From Candidatus Enterococcus murrayae (GTDB taxonomy: Bacteria; Bacillota; Bacilli; Lactobacillales; Enterococcaceae), in contig NZ_JAFLVR010000021.1 in assembly GCF_017315985.1 (NCBI RefSeq), positions 62,001 through 126,000 on the forward strand: a stretch of DNA of 64,000 bases, written 5' to 3'. The position numbers were made by a program, and so were the translations under genes. This document shows, in pieces, positions 35,255 to 43,731 of this stretch; within the stretch, counting starts at the first letter, position 1; the number at the start of each line of letters is the position of its first letter. Below the pieces are notes generated by a model. It saw nothing but the letters and a program-made list of their open reading frames with translations, did not search any database and had not been told where the DNA came from.

Positions 35255-36034
35255 ATGGAATTGTGGATGATTTATAAAATGGAATTGATTAAAATAATGA
35301 AACGGAAAAACAGCTTGATCTTGGTAATCCCAGCAATTCTGGCGTTCATTATGGCATTTGGAATCTCAACCGGCGGCTTGACCATGACTGGTGATGCGGC
35401 TTCGAACAACGGTACTTTTGCTTGTCTGGAATTTATCGGAACCTTATGGATGTTCTTTAGCGGATTGGGTATCTGGGGCATTTTGCTGATCTTAGTAGCG
35501 GCCTTTCAATTTTCTGGCGAGATCGCCAGTGGACAGATCAAGATGACCTTGCTTCGAATTGGCAAAAGAGGGCGTGTGATTTTCGGGAAATTTTTGGCAT
35601 TGATGACAGTTGTCGCGGGGGCTTTTGCTCTATTCACCTTGTCTGCTCTTGGCAGCTACTACTTGTTTATCGCAAATTCAAGTCTTGGTAACGGAAATTT
35701 TGCTTCGGCAACAGTGACTGTCTCTGGTTTGGCGGCTAGTGTCGGGTTCATCTATCTTCATCTGGCATTATTTATGGCGTTAACATTCTTAGTCGGTTTG
35801 TACATGTCCCCTTTCATCGCTTTTATCACGGCATTGATCGGACTATTTGCGGTAAATTATTTAATTAATTCCAATGCGTTTACTTTTGTAAAATATTCTG
35901 CCCTATCCGTCAGCAACAATCTTATCGCTGGTGACGCCGAGTATTTATTGCCCGCTCTCCTATCTTCGTTTTTGATTATTGGCTGCCTTTTGGCCATCGC
36001 CTCTCTGCTTTTCAAAAGAGTGGATATAAAATAG
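35255..36034 (+). CDS. ABC-2 type permease
   Basis: A 259-residue membrane protein with six predicted helices, the standard permease partner of a BcrA-like ATPase. The first cytosolic segment, MIYKMELIKIMKRKNSLIL, is typical, as is FQFSGEIASGQIKMTLLRIGK, where the first EE-like loop meets the ATPase. The start at ATG 35255 has GGAGGG upstream; the frame is open to 35240. It lies between the ATPase and the two-component genes. Substrate unknown, probably an antimicrobial peptide or lipid. Confidence 0.87.
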   Translation: MELWMIYKMELIKIMKRKNSLILVIPAILAFIMAFGISTGGLTMTGDAASNNGTFACLEFIGTLWMFFSGLGIWGILLILVAAFQFSGEIASGQIKMTLLRIGKRGRVIFGKFLALMTVVAGAFALFTLSALGSYYLFIANSSLGNGNFASATVTVSGLAASVGFIYLHLALFMALTFLVGLYMSPFIAFITALIGLFAVNYLINSNAFTFVKYSALSVSNNLIAGDAEYLLPALLSSFLIIGCLLAIASLLFKRVDIK

Positions 36035-36125
36035 CGGTTGGAAACGGTATAATGATAGAAAATAAATGAATCTATGAAGCATATACGCGTATGTGTTCTA
36101 CCTAAATGAAAAAGAGGTGTTGGTG

Positions 36126-36815
36126 ATGGGCTTTTCGATCTTAGTAGCAGATGATGAACAAGGGATTCTTGATTTTGTGACGCTTTATTTGGAAAAGGAT
36201 GGCTATCAGGTTTTTACGGCAGCGGATGGCGCTGCGGCGTGGGAATGTCTACAGCAGGAAAGCATCGATCTGGCGATTTTAGATATCATGATGCCGAAAA
36301 TGGATGGCTATCAATTGATCAAGGCGATTCGTTCAGAGAAAAATATCCCCATCATTTTTTTGACTGCCAAAGATGCGAGTGCAGACAAGGTGCTGGGACT
36401 AGGAGTTGGCGCAGATGATTACGTCACGAAGCCTTTTGATCCGTTGGAGTTGGTGGCTCGAGTAGAAGCCCAGCTCCGCCGCTTCTATTCCTTGGGTGCG
36501 AAGGAAGTCGCTGAACCTGAGACACTGAGCCTCCATGATCTGACACTGGATCTGAATCAATGCTTGCTTTATAAAAATGAGGAATCGTTGAATCTGACTT
36601 CGATTGAATTTAAAATTTTACGTTTACTAATGAGCTCCCCGGGCAGAGTTTTTACGAAAAAACAGATTTACGAAGCGGCGTGGGAGGATACTTATATCGT
36701 AGATGATAACAATATCATGGTCTACATCAGCCGACTGCGAGATAAGATCGGCGACAGAGAGGGGGCATCTTATATCCAGACGATCCGCGGTCTAGGCTAT
36801 AAGATGGTGCCATGA
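36126..36815 (+). CDS. OmpR/PhoB-family response regulator
   Basis: A 229-residue response regulator. The receiver domain (residues 1-120) has the acidic pair in VADDEQ, the phospho-acceptor Asp in LAILDIMMPKMDG and Lys in DYVTKPFDP. The C-terminal winged helix (about 130-229) ends IQTIRGLGYKMVP. The start at ATG 36126 has AGAGGTG upstream. It overlaps the kinase gene by 4 bp. With the ABC genes upstream it likely forms an envelope-stress or peptide-resistance module. Confidence 0.93.
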   Translation: MGFSILVADDEQGILDFVTLYLEKDGYQVFTAADGAAAWECLQQESIDLAILDIMMPKMDGYQLIKAIRSEKNIPIIFLTAKDASADKVLGLGVGADDYVTKPFDPLELVARVEAQLRRFYSLGAKEVAEPETLSLHDLTLDLNQCLLYKNEESLNLTSIEFKILRLLMSSPGRVFTKKQIYEAAWEDTYIVDDNNIMVYISRLRDKIGDREGASYIQTIRGLGYKMVP

Positions 36816-38266
36816 AAAAGAAGCCAAAAACATTAGGACGGTTTTTAACTCGAAAATATGTGACAACGTCGCTTTTGCTGATAGCCTTACTGATGATTCT
36901 GATCACAATCGCTCAATTTTTCATGAATAGTACGAATGACCTGGCTAAGAATCTAGGTGCTGACACGATCGTTCGGCCAGATTACGAAAAAATAGATATT
37001 ACAACATTGAATGATGTCGGCGGCTGGGTAGAGATTCTAGATGAAAACAATCGTGTGATTTATACCAAAGGCAAGGTAATGGAGAAAAAGGAGCATTACA
37101 CCCAGAATCAATTATTGGCAATGGACGGCCTGCAGGCGATTATGAATCATCGTGTCCATCAGATCGGACCCCTATCGCTGACAATAGGAAATATGGATGA
37201 CAGCTATTTAGCGACTTTTGCTCCCTTTACCGCTAAAAATGGGAAGGAATATATCTGCATCGCCAAGCTGCCCCGCAACCGACTTTGGGGAAATTTCAAC
37301 ATGACCTTTACAAGCTTCAACTCCCCCACTGGTAGAAGAACCTTACGAGGGATCCTTCTCTTGTTGATTCCAAGTTTCCTCATTTTCATTTTCTGCATCT
37401 GGCGCTATTCTAAATCTGTCAAGGAGCATCTTGTCGCGCCAAACGAGGTGTTGATGGATGGTCTGCGGGCGATCAATCATGGCGACTACGAGAAGAAGAT
37501 TCATCTGAATGCAGAGTATGAATACATTGAGATCGAGGATTCCTTCAACCATATGGCCGAGCAGCTGAAGCAGTCAGAACAGCAGCGGCTGGCCTATGAA
37601 AAGGAACGGCAACTATTATTTGCCAACATGGCTCATGACCTGCGGACTCCTATCACAACCATCAAAGGTACGGCGAAGGCTGTTGCTGATGGCTTGATTA
37701 GTGAAGAAAAGCTGGAACAGACGATGGAGACAATCATTTCTAAAACCGATCACATGAGCGAATTGGTGACTCGCCTGTTGATTTTTTCTAAGCTGGAAAG
37801 CCCAGATTATCAGCTTCATTTGCAGGAGCTGGATGTGTCTGAGCTGGTTCGCGAGGTCTTGCTAGAGCAGTTGGAAATCGCGGAAGAAAATGAGATTGAA
37901 TTGATGTTTGATCTGCCAGAGGAACCCTTAAAGCTGGCGGGTGATGCCGTGGAATTGCGGCGAGTGTTTGATAACTTGATCAGCAATAGTATCCGCCACA
38001 ACCCAGCTGGGACGATTGTCCATATTCGACTATATACCGAAAACAGTCGCATGATCTTTGAAGTAACGGATAATGGCAGTCAGATTCCTAAGGACCTTCA
38101 GGAACAGTTATTTGTGCCTTTTGTCAGCGGCGATGATTCTCGTTCGACCAAAGGCGGCAGCGGCCTAGGTCTGGCGATTAGTAAGAAAATCGTGGAGAAG
38201 CATGGCGGAACGATTGCTTTTATTGAATTGAATGATAAAGAAAAGAGGTTTCAGGTGCGTTTATAA
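36812..38266 (+). CDS. Sensor histidine kinase
   Basis: A 484-residue membrane kinase. Transmembrane helices at about residues 15-35 and 180-200 enclose an extracytoplasmic sensor of about 145 residues. Then come a HAMP-like linker, the phospho-acceptor His in MAHDLRTPITTIKGTAKAV, and an HATPase domain (NLISNSIRHNP, VTDNGSQIP, GGSGLGLAISKKIVEKHGG). It pairs with the response regulator at 36126. The sensor is large, unlike the very small sensors of Bce-type kinases, so it probably binds its signal directly. Confidence 0.92.
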   Translation: MKKKPKTLGRFLTRKYVTTSLLLIALLMILITIAQFFMNSTNDLAKNLGADTIVRPDYEKIDITTLNDVGGWVEILDENNRVIYTKGKVMEKKEHYTQNQLLAMDGLQAIMNHRVHQIGPLSLTIGNMDDSYLATFAPFTAKNGKEYICIAKLPRNRLWGNFNMTFTSFNSPTGRRTLRGILLLLIPSFLIFIFCIWRYSKSVKEHLVAPNEVLMDGLRAINHGDYEKKIHLNAEYEYIEIEDSFNHMAEQLKQSEQQRLAYEKERQLLFANMAHDLRTPITTIKGTAKAVADGLISEEKLEQTMETIISKTDHMSELVTRLLIFSKLESPDYQLHLQELDVSELVREVLLEQLEIAEENEIELMFDLPEEPLKLAGDAVELRRVFDNLISNSIRHNPAGTIVHIRLYTENSRMIFEVTDNGSQIPKDLQEQLFVPFVSGDDSRSTKGGSGLGLAISKKIVEKHGGTIAFIELNDKEKRFQVRL

Positions 38267-38298
38267 GCCTATCTAAAGCTCTCTATTTATTAGAAAAA

Positions 38299-38333
38299 AT
38301 CGACCACTAAAAAAAGATTTTTTAGTGGTCGAT
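38299..38333. terminator. Strong terminator after the two-component genes
   Basis: The perfect 16-bp arms ATCGACCACTAAAAAA and TTTTTTAGTGGTCGAT are followed by TTATTTTTTT. It also faces the minus-strand gene ending at 38475. Confidence 0.8.
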
Positions 38334-38474
38334 TTATTTTTTTAACCGTACAAATTAAACTATTTTAACCGGAAACATTTGTGGAATCAATTGTTTTCTC
38401 AACCTTAGAAATGAATGTTGGATCTCTCAAATGACTTACTTCGATTAATGATGTTCTGATCCTGATTGCCTGTT

Positions 38475-39530
38475 TTATTCAAACTCCACTGACCGATGCT
38501 CAGCTGCGGAAACACGGATCGCATCTAAAAGCTTCATTAAGCGCAGGATTTCTGTCGGTTTGACGATTAATTCTTCTTTTCCTTCTACGTACTGATTGTA
38601 ATGATCAAAGAACATTTGATGATTAACCGTCACATCAGGCAATTCTTCAGTGACTAAGCGACCTTCTGGCGGCGGACCAAAGGAACGAGTCGGTCCAGCG
38701 GCAGTCATAGTGATTTTCCCAGGTACATTGGTCAACAGCTCACTGGTGCGGACGATCTTTCCTTGCGGATTGAAGCCGTCAACATAGGCACTGCCTTTGT
38801 TTCCGCCCGCAAACCAATGGCGTTCAAACCAGGAAGCTTCGTCTTTTAAGAAATACGTTCCTAGTTCTACCTGTCCAGTGATCCCACTGTCAAAATACAG
38901 TTGGATATTAAAATAATCGTCAACGTTTTGATTGATGACATTTCGCACATCGGCATAAACCGTTTTCAGCTTGCCGGGGATCATCCACAGCATTTGATCC
39001 AGCAGGTGAACGCCCCAATCATAAAGCATCCCACCGCCAAACTCTGGATACACATGCCAATCGTGCATGTTTCCGTTGAAGCCGTACAAACTATTTTTGA
39101 TCGTATAGATATCGCCTAACGTTTGACTCTCAACAACTTCCTTCATCAAGCGATAATCCTTGTCCCAGCGTCGTTGATGATGGATTGTGAAGCGAACACC
39201 CGCCGCTTCTGTGACAGCCATCATTTCCTGAAATTCATTTCCGTTCATCGCGGCAGGCTTTTCTAAAATAATATCCTTTTTCGCTGCCGCTGCTTTTTTC
39301 ACCATTTCCAGATGGAGGTGATTAGGTACCGCGATAATGACCGTACCGATCTCGGCTTCTGCCAATAATTGATCTGCCTTCAAAAAGGTCTTAGCCTCTG
39401 TTGGAACATCATTCAATTGTTCTTTTTGGTTATCACACACTGCTATGAGCTTTCCATAATCAAGCTCCTGGATCATTTTCCCATGAGTTTTTCCCATAAA
39501 CCCGTAACCGATAATTCCAAAGTTCAGCAT
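38475..39530 (-). CDS. Gfo/Idh/MocA family oxidoreductase (C-glycoside 3-dehydrogenase candidate)
   Basis: A 351-residue NAD(P)-dependent oxidoreductase. The Rossmann start is FGIIGYGFMGKTHGK, the catalytic Lys is in ILEKPAAM, and the Asp/His pair is in GGGMLYDWGVHLLDQMLW. In C-deglycosylation loci an enzyme of this family oxidises the sugar 3-hydroxyl to a keto group before the C-C bond is cut. It is the last gene of the cluster, 29 bp after the beta-subunit gene. AAAGGAG precedes its ATG. The exact substrate is inferred from the neighbours. Confidence 0.85.
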   Translation of the reverse strand: MLNFGIIGYGFMGKTHGKMIQELDYGKLIAVCDNQKEQLNDVPTEAKTFLKADQLLAEAEIGTVIIAVPNHLHLEMVKKAAAAKKDIILEKPAAMNGNEFQEMMAVTEAAGVRFTIHHQRRWDKDYRLMKEVVESQTLGDIYTIKNSLYGFNGNMHDWHVYPEFGGGMLYDWGVHLLDQMLWMIPGKLKTVYADVRNVINQNVDDYFNIQLYFDSGITGQVELGTYFLKDEASWFERHWFAGGNKGSAYVDGFNPQGKIVRTSELLTNVPGKITMTAAGPTRSFGPPPEGRLVTEELPDVTVNHQMFFDHYNQYVEGKEELIVKPTEILRLMKLLDAIRVSAAEHRSVEFE

Positions 39531-39559
39531 GAAGAGCGCTCCTTTCTATTCTTTTTCTA

Positions 39560-39964
39560 CTAAATCAATAATAGACGTCGCTTATGCGAACCGAAGCTCA
39601 AGACCTCATCCATATCAGGAGGCATATAAGAAGAACTGAAACGATGATCGATCTCTAAATCATGATATCCCGATTCTAATCCACCATTTTTTTTGACGCG
39701 GATAATTGCAGGAGTCAATACATTCCACTGGATATCTCCTATTTTTTCCATCTCTGTCTGAGTATATTCCTCCCCTTCAATTTCCCACAAAATATCTTCT
39801 TGATTGATCGCTTCTCCATCGATTTTTACTGAAATCGGACGAATTTGAGATAGCCATAAACCACGGTAGTACATTAATCGTATCTCAAATTGGAAGCCGA
39901 CTTTTTCATTATCCTCAACGATGTTTTTGAATCCTCTTGATTGAATGCATTCTTTTTCTAACAT
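39560..39964 (-). CDS. C-deglycosidase beta subunit-like (DUF6379)
   Basis: A 134-residue beta-rich protein that I recognise as the DUF6379 / C-glycoside deglycosidase beta-subunit type. It begins MLEKECIQSRGFKNIVED, with GFQFEIRLMYYRGLWLSQI and the C-terminal EVLSFGSHKRRLLLI. Known partners (DgpB, DfgB, CarC types) form a complex with a TIM-barrel alpha subunit. The alpha gene lies immediately upstream. The start is ATG 39964, with GAGGAG 6 bp upstream. A GTG at 39976 would overlap the alpha gene and lies before that ribosome site. Confidence 0.75.
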   Translation of the reverse strand: MLEKECIQSRGFKNIVEDNEKVGFQFEIRLMYYRGLWLSQIRPISVKIDGEAINQEDILWEIEGEEYTQTEMEKIGDIQWNVLTPAIIRVKKNGGLESGYHDLEIDHRFSSSYMPPDMDEVLSFGSHKRRLLLI

Positions 39965-39972
39965 AGTGCTCC

Positions 39973-40848
39973 TCACTTTCCTAACAGTTCTTTCATCATA
40001 AGCTGGTGACGTTTGATTTGATCGGACGTTTGTCCCGGAACGTCAGCCTTTGCTCCTTCGTATTCACTGATAAGGTATCCGTCCCAGTTGTTGGCAATTA
40101 GCATCTCAATGATTTCTTTGTATGGAATTACTACCTCATTGAAGTTCTCATCCATTCGCATGAATTTTGCATGACAGACCAACACATATTTTAACAACGG
40201 TATTAATTCTTCTACCTTACTATGCTCACACGGAGGACCTACAAAATCATTCTCACCAAATCCAATCAATGAATTGTCGCCTGTTTGGAAAATACTAAAA
40301 TCAATATTCAGTCCAAAGAATTTCGTATTTTCTTTTTCAATAAACTCCACATAATCATGGATCATTTTAGAATCTAAAATAGTTGGGCTATGAATCTCCG
40401 GACACATCCGAACATCGTATTTTTCTGCCAGGCCTAATGCTCCTTTGATGAATTCACGCCAATTTTTTACCGGAGTCAATGTGTCATCGATTACACCAAG
40501 CTTTGTTCTTAGCACTTTGAAGCCAAGCTTATTCGCTAAAATAAAATCTCTCTCCAGCATCTCAATACTTTCTTTTGTATCTAGTTCTCTGCCTTTGTAT
40601 AGACGAGAATCTACCCAATGACCATATTCAGCCGGCTCAAGATTGTATTGAGCCAGCTTACCATGCCACTCTTCGATCCACTGATCGCTAACATTTGGGT
40701 ATTTGGGAATGTGAGAATTGGCTAGAATTTCAACTCCTGTAGCACCTGTGTCTTGAATGTCCTGCAAAATATCATCAAAGTCCATAGAAATGCCGTAAAC
40801 TTTATTGTAGCTATAGGCAGTGACCCCTCGTTTAATGTTATGTGTCAT
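39973..40848 (-). CDS. C-deglycosidase alpha subunit-like (xylose isomerase-like TIM barrel)
   Basis: A 291-residue sugar-isomerase-type TIM barrel. The four metal ligands are in the expected order: Glu151 (CPEIHSP), Asp183 (NIDFSIF), His226 (VCHAKF) and Glu262 (ISEYEGA). On its own it would be annotated a sugar phosphate isomerase/epimerase. The adjacent DUF6379 gene and Gfo/Idh/MocA genes make the catalytic subunit of a C-glycoside deglycosidase more likely. In that reaction the 3-keto C-glycoside is cleaved by elimination. AGGAGG precedes ATG 40848. Confidence 0.78.
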   Translation of the reverse strand: MTHNIKRGVTAYSYNKVYGISMDFDDILQDIQDTGATGVEILANSHIPKYPNVSDQWIEEWHGKLAQYNLEPAEYGHWVDSRLYKGRELDTKESIEMLERDFILANKLGFKVLRTKLGVIDDTLTPVKNWREFIKGALGLAEKYDVRMCPEIHSPTILDSKMIHDYVEFIEKENTKFFGLNIDFSIFQTGDNSLIGFGENDFVGPPCEHSKVEELIPLLKYVLVCHAKFMRMDENFNEVVIPYKEIIEMLIANNWDGYLISEYEGAKADVPGQTSDQIKRHQLMMKELLGK

Positions 40849-40872
40849 CTTTTTTCCTCCTAAATATCCTGA

Positions 40873-41970
40873 TTAATCAAATTCAATGACTTTTCCTGTT
40901 TTAGCTGATTGATAGATTGCTTCCAGTATCTGGGTCACAACAATAGCTTGTTCAGGTTTGACAAGCGGATCTTCTCCTGTTTTGATTGCATCAATCCATT
41001 GTCTAGCTTCTACATCACGTTGTTCTTTCGATTCACCACTGAAACCAAATACACCGCCGGTTTCAGATGGCTGGGATTGCTCCAACTGATTATGGTCAGC
41101 CTTATTAAACACGACATACCCTTCGTCTAAGTAGGCTTTGCCAAACATTTCTGCTCCTGCTTCCGTTCCGCACAATGTAACCTGCGCCTCTTTTGGCTGA
41201 ATCATGTTTAGGGCCCAAGCCGCTTCTAAAAAGATCGTCGCACCATTTTCCATTTTGATTAAGCCAAAAGCTGAATCTTCTGTTTCAAATGATTCTGGAT
41301 TCCATGGACCAAACATATTGGCCATTGGATTGTCTTTCAGCTTCTGATAAGTAGAACCTAAAACCATTTTTGGCTTGTAATTATCCATAAACCATAATGT
41401 CAAATCTAGTGCATGGGTCCCGATATCAATCAATGGACCTCCGCCTTGTTTCTCTTTGTCAGGAAAAACGCCCCATGTCGGGACACCTTTTCTTCGAACA
41501 GCGTGAGCTTTGGCAAAATAAATCTCTCCTAGCTCACCTTTCTGACAGGCCTCATGTGTGACTAAGGAATCAGATCTGAAACGATTTTGGTAGCCAATCG
41601 TTAGCTTTTTCCCCGTTCGTTTCGCTGCTTCTAACATTTTTTGAGCTTCCTCATAATTGATCGCCATTGGTTTTTCACACAGCACATGCTTGCCCGCTTC
41701 CAAAGCGTCTACAGTAATGAACGAATGTGAAATATTTGGTGTTAGTACATGGACAATATCAATACTTTTCTCGTTTAACAGTTCCTTGTAGTCCGCTGTA
41801 ACTAAGGCGTCCGCACTTCCATATTGTTGAGCAGCTTCTTTTGCCCGATCAATTTCGATATCACAAAAAGCCGACATTTCTACTTCATCTGCTAATTTTG
41901 CTAATGCCGGGAAATGCTTGCTGTGAGCAATTCCGCCGCATCCAATAATTCCAAATCTTAATTTTGTCAT
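40873..41970 (-). CDS. Gfo/Idh/MocA family oxidoreductase (second in cluster)
   Basis: A 365-residue oxidoreductase. The Rossmann start is LRFGIIGCGGIAHSKHFPAL, with the catalytic-type Lys in LCEKPMAIN and Asp/His in GGGPLIDIGTHALDLTLW. It is a paralogue of the 38475 enzyme. One of the two may oxidise the C-glycoside and the other may reduce the released keto-sugar, which would recycle the cofactor. I start it at ATG 41970, since GGAGAA lies between it and the ATG at 41985. It precedes the alpha-subunit gene by 24 bp. Confidence 0.85.
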   Translation of the reverse strand: MTKLRFGIIGCGGIAHSKHFPALAKLADEVEMSAFCDIEIDRAKEAAQQYGSADALVTADYKELLNEKSIDIVHVLTPNISHSFITVDALEAGKHVLCEKPMAINYEEAQKMLEAAKRTGKKLTIGYQNRFRSDSLVTHEACQKGELGEIYFAKAHAVRRKGVPTWGVFPDKEKQGGGPLIDIGTHALDLTLWFMDNYKPKMVLGSTYQKLKDNPMANMFGPWNPESFETEDSAFGLIKMENGATIFLEAAWALNMIQPKEAQVTLCGTEAGAEMFGKAYLDEGYVVFNKADHNQLEQSQPSETGGVFGFSGESKEQRDVEARQWIDAIKTGEDPLVKPEQAIVVTQILEAIYQSAKTGKVIEFD

Positions 41971-42110
41971 TTTTTTCTTCTCCATAAATACATAGTTCCT
42001 AGTTTATTCATCATCCTAACGCTCCAATAATCTTCAAACATGACCAATCAAATCGAAATGTCCGTTAAAATACTATCTGAGCGGCAGCAAATCCTTTTAA
42101 TGGTCATCCA

Positions 42111-43514
42111 CTATTCGCCTAAAGTTTGTTCAACACGTCGTTCATCCAGCTGCTTTCTGATAGTATCTGCATCCGAATCTGACATTTTCCAAAAGAAGCA
42201 TAGTCCAGCAGCTGCAAAGAATAAGAATGCCGGCAATAAATTTGTAACCAGATTGATTCCCTGAAGCGCTTCTGGTGTTTGCTGCGCATTGGCTTGATAG
42301 CCGAAATAGCCCATAATGATCAAGCCAACTGATGCGCCGATAGCATTTCCTAATTTCGTTGCCAATCCATATGTTGCATAGGCAGTCCCATCCGTCCGAA
42401 TACCTGTTTTTAGTTCCTGATAATCCACCGCATCCGCAATCATTGAAAGTGTAATTGGCGCTCCCATGTTGAATAATCCAAATAGGATATGGCCAAAAAC
42501 AATCAATGGAAGATTATCGAAATCCGCAAAATAGATAATCAACAATGCGATTCCTTGAACAACTAAGGGAATTGCCAACATCTTTATTTTTCCAAAACGT
42601 CGAACCAAAGGTACTACCAGCATTGAACCGATGACTCCCCCAATAGAAGGTATCGTCATCAACAATGCAATCAGAGTGAAAGCTCCCAAACAATAAATGA
42701 CATAGTAGCTGGTTAGTGCGATTCTCCCCATAAAACCTGACATCTGTAAAACCATAATTCCAAATAAGAGCATTAAATACTTATTTCCAACAATATTTTT
42801 AAACGTTTCTTTGATAGGGACCTTTCGTTTATCATCAGCTACCTTAATGATTTCTCTACTTGAAGCAAAAACAGCAAAGAACATCGGAACCGAGATAATG
42901 GCATAAATCACCGCTGTCGCAAAATAGCCTCGTCCAGTCGCTACTTCAGATCCCTCCGAAAATCTCAACATAATGAAAGAAGAGCAGAAGTTCACGATGA
43001 TCATGCCCACATTCATTCCTGCCGAACGCCAAGCATTTAGTTCATTTCTCTCATTCGCGTCCTCGGTCATCACACCCGGCAAAGCACCGTACGGAATATT
43101 TACTAGCGTATAGAGCATTCCTGCGACTACATAAGTGACAGCAGCCCAAGCAACACCGGCAGTCCCGTTTCCAAAGGGAGCTGTGAAGGTCAGTACTGTA
43201 GCTGCAGCAAGAAACGGCGTCCCAAACAAAATGTACGGTCTAAACCTCCCCCATTTACTCTTAGTTCTTTCTGCAACACTCCCCATCATAGGATCATTAA
43301 TACCATCCCACAATCGAGCACATAACATAATAACCGACACAACCCCTGGAGCTAGCCCAACAACGTCTGTATAAAATACCGTCAAGTATGTACCAGTAAA
43401 CGTCCAAACGAACTGGCTGGCCAAATCTCCCATCCCATAAAGCATCATGCGTCCTCTAGAAATCTTTTTCTTTTGAACAGTTGTAGGTTCAATATCCATT
43501 TCTCTTTCAGCCAT
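42111..43514 (-). CDS. GPH-family sugar/glycoside:cation symporter (MelB-like)
   Basis: A 467-residue, 12-helix transporter of the glycoside-pentoside-hexuronide:cation symporter family. Characteristic parts are MLYGMGDLASQFVWTFTGTY, the WDGINDPMMGSVAERTKSKWGRFRPY loop (split here for length: WDGINDPMMGSVAE and KSKWGRFRPYILFG) and the YGALPGVMTED region. It would import the glycoside. It is the first gene of the five-gene minus-strand cluster. GGAGG precedes ATG 43514, and a 16-bp palindrome sits just upstream. Confidence 0.9.
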   Translation of the reverse strand: MAEREMDIEPTTVQKKKISRGRMMLYGMGDLASQFVWTFTGTYLTVFYTDVVGLAPGVVSVIMLCARLWDGINDPMMGSVAERTKSKWGRFRPYILFGTPFLAAATVLTFTAPFGNGTAGVAWAAVTYVVAGMLYTLVNIPYGALPGVMTEDANERNELNAWRSAGMNVGMIIVNFCSSFIMLRFSEGSEVATGRGYFATAVIYAIISVPMFFAVFASSREIIKVADDKRKVPIKETFKNIVGNKYLMLLFGIMVLQMSGFMGRIALTSYYVIYCLGAFTLIALLMTIPSIGGVIGSMLVVPLVRRFGKIKMLAIPLVVQGIALLIIYFADFDNLPLIVFGHILFGLFNMGAPITLSMIADAVDYQELKTGIRTDGTAYATYGLATKLGNAIGASVGLIIMGYFGYQANAQQTPEALQGINLVTNLLPAFLFFAAAGLCFFWKMSDSDADTIRKQLDERRVEQTLGE

Positions 43515-43537
43515 TGTAATCCTCCATTTTCATGTAG

Positions 43538-43553
43538 TTGTAATCGATTACAA
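43538..43553. promoter_or_regulatory. 16-bp perfect palindrome upstream of the symporter gene
   Basis: TTGTAATCGATTACAA is a perfect palindrome with a central CG, typical of LacI-family operators. It lies 24 bp before the symporter ATG, so a bound repressor would block transcription. No LacI gene lies in the window. The nearby AraC-type regulator usually binds direct repeats, so the binder may be encoded elsewhere. Confidence 0.55.
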
Positions 43554-43694
43554 TTACATATTAATCACTTTCGAAGCTTTCTTCTTAATACGAAAAAGAA
43601 AAAAGCATAGTACTCATATGACTGTTTCCATTGGGTTGTTTATTTTGAACACATTCAAATCACTTCTTTTTGACCTTTCAAATGTACAATATGC

Positions 43695-43731
43695 GTAAAA
43701 AAAGACACAACTGCATTCAACAGTTATGTCT
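43695..43731 (-). terminator. Terminator overlapping the AraC-GH39 stop codon
   Basis: On the minus strand, arms AGACATAACTG and CAGTTGTGTCT pair with one mismatch and are followed by TTTTTTT. The first arm contains the stop codon of the AraC-GH39 gene (43724-43726). Confidence 0.65.
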
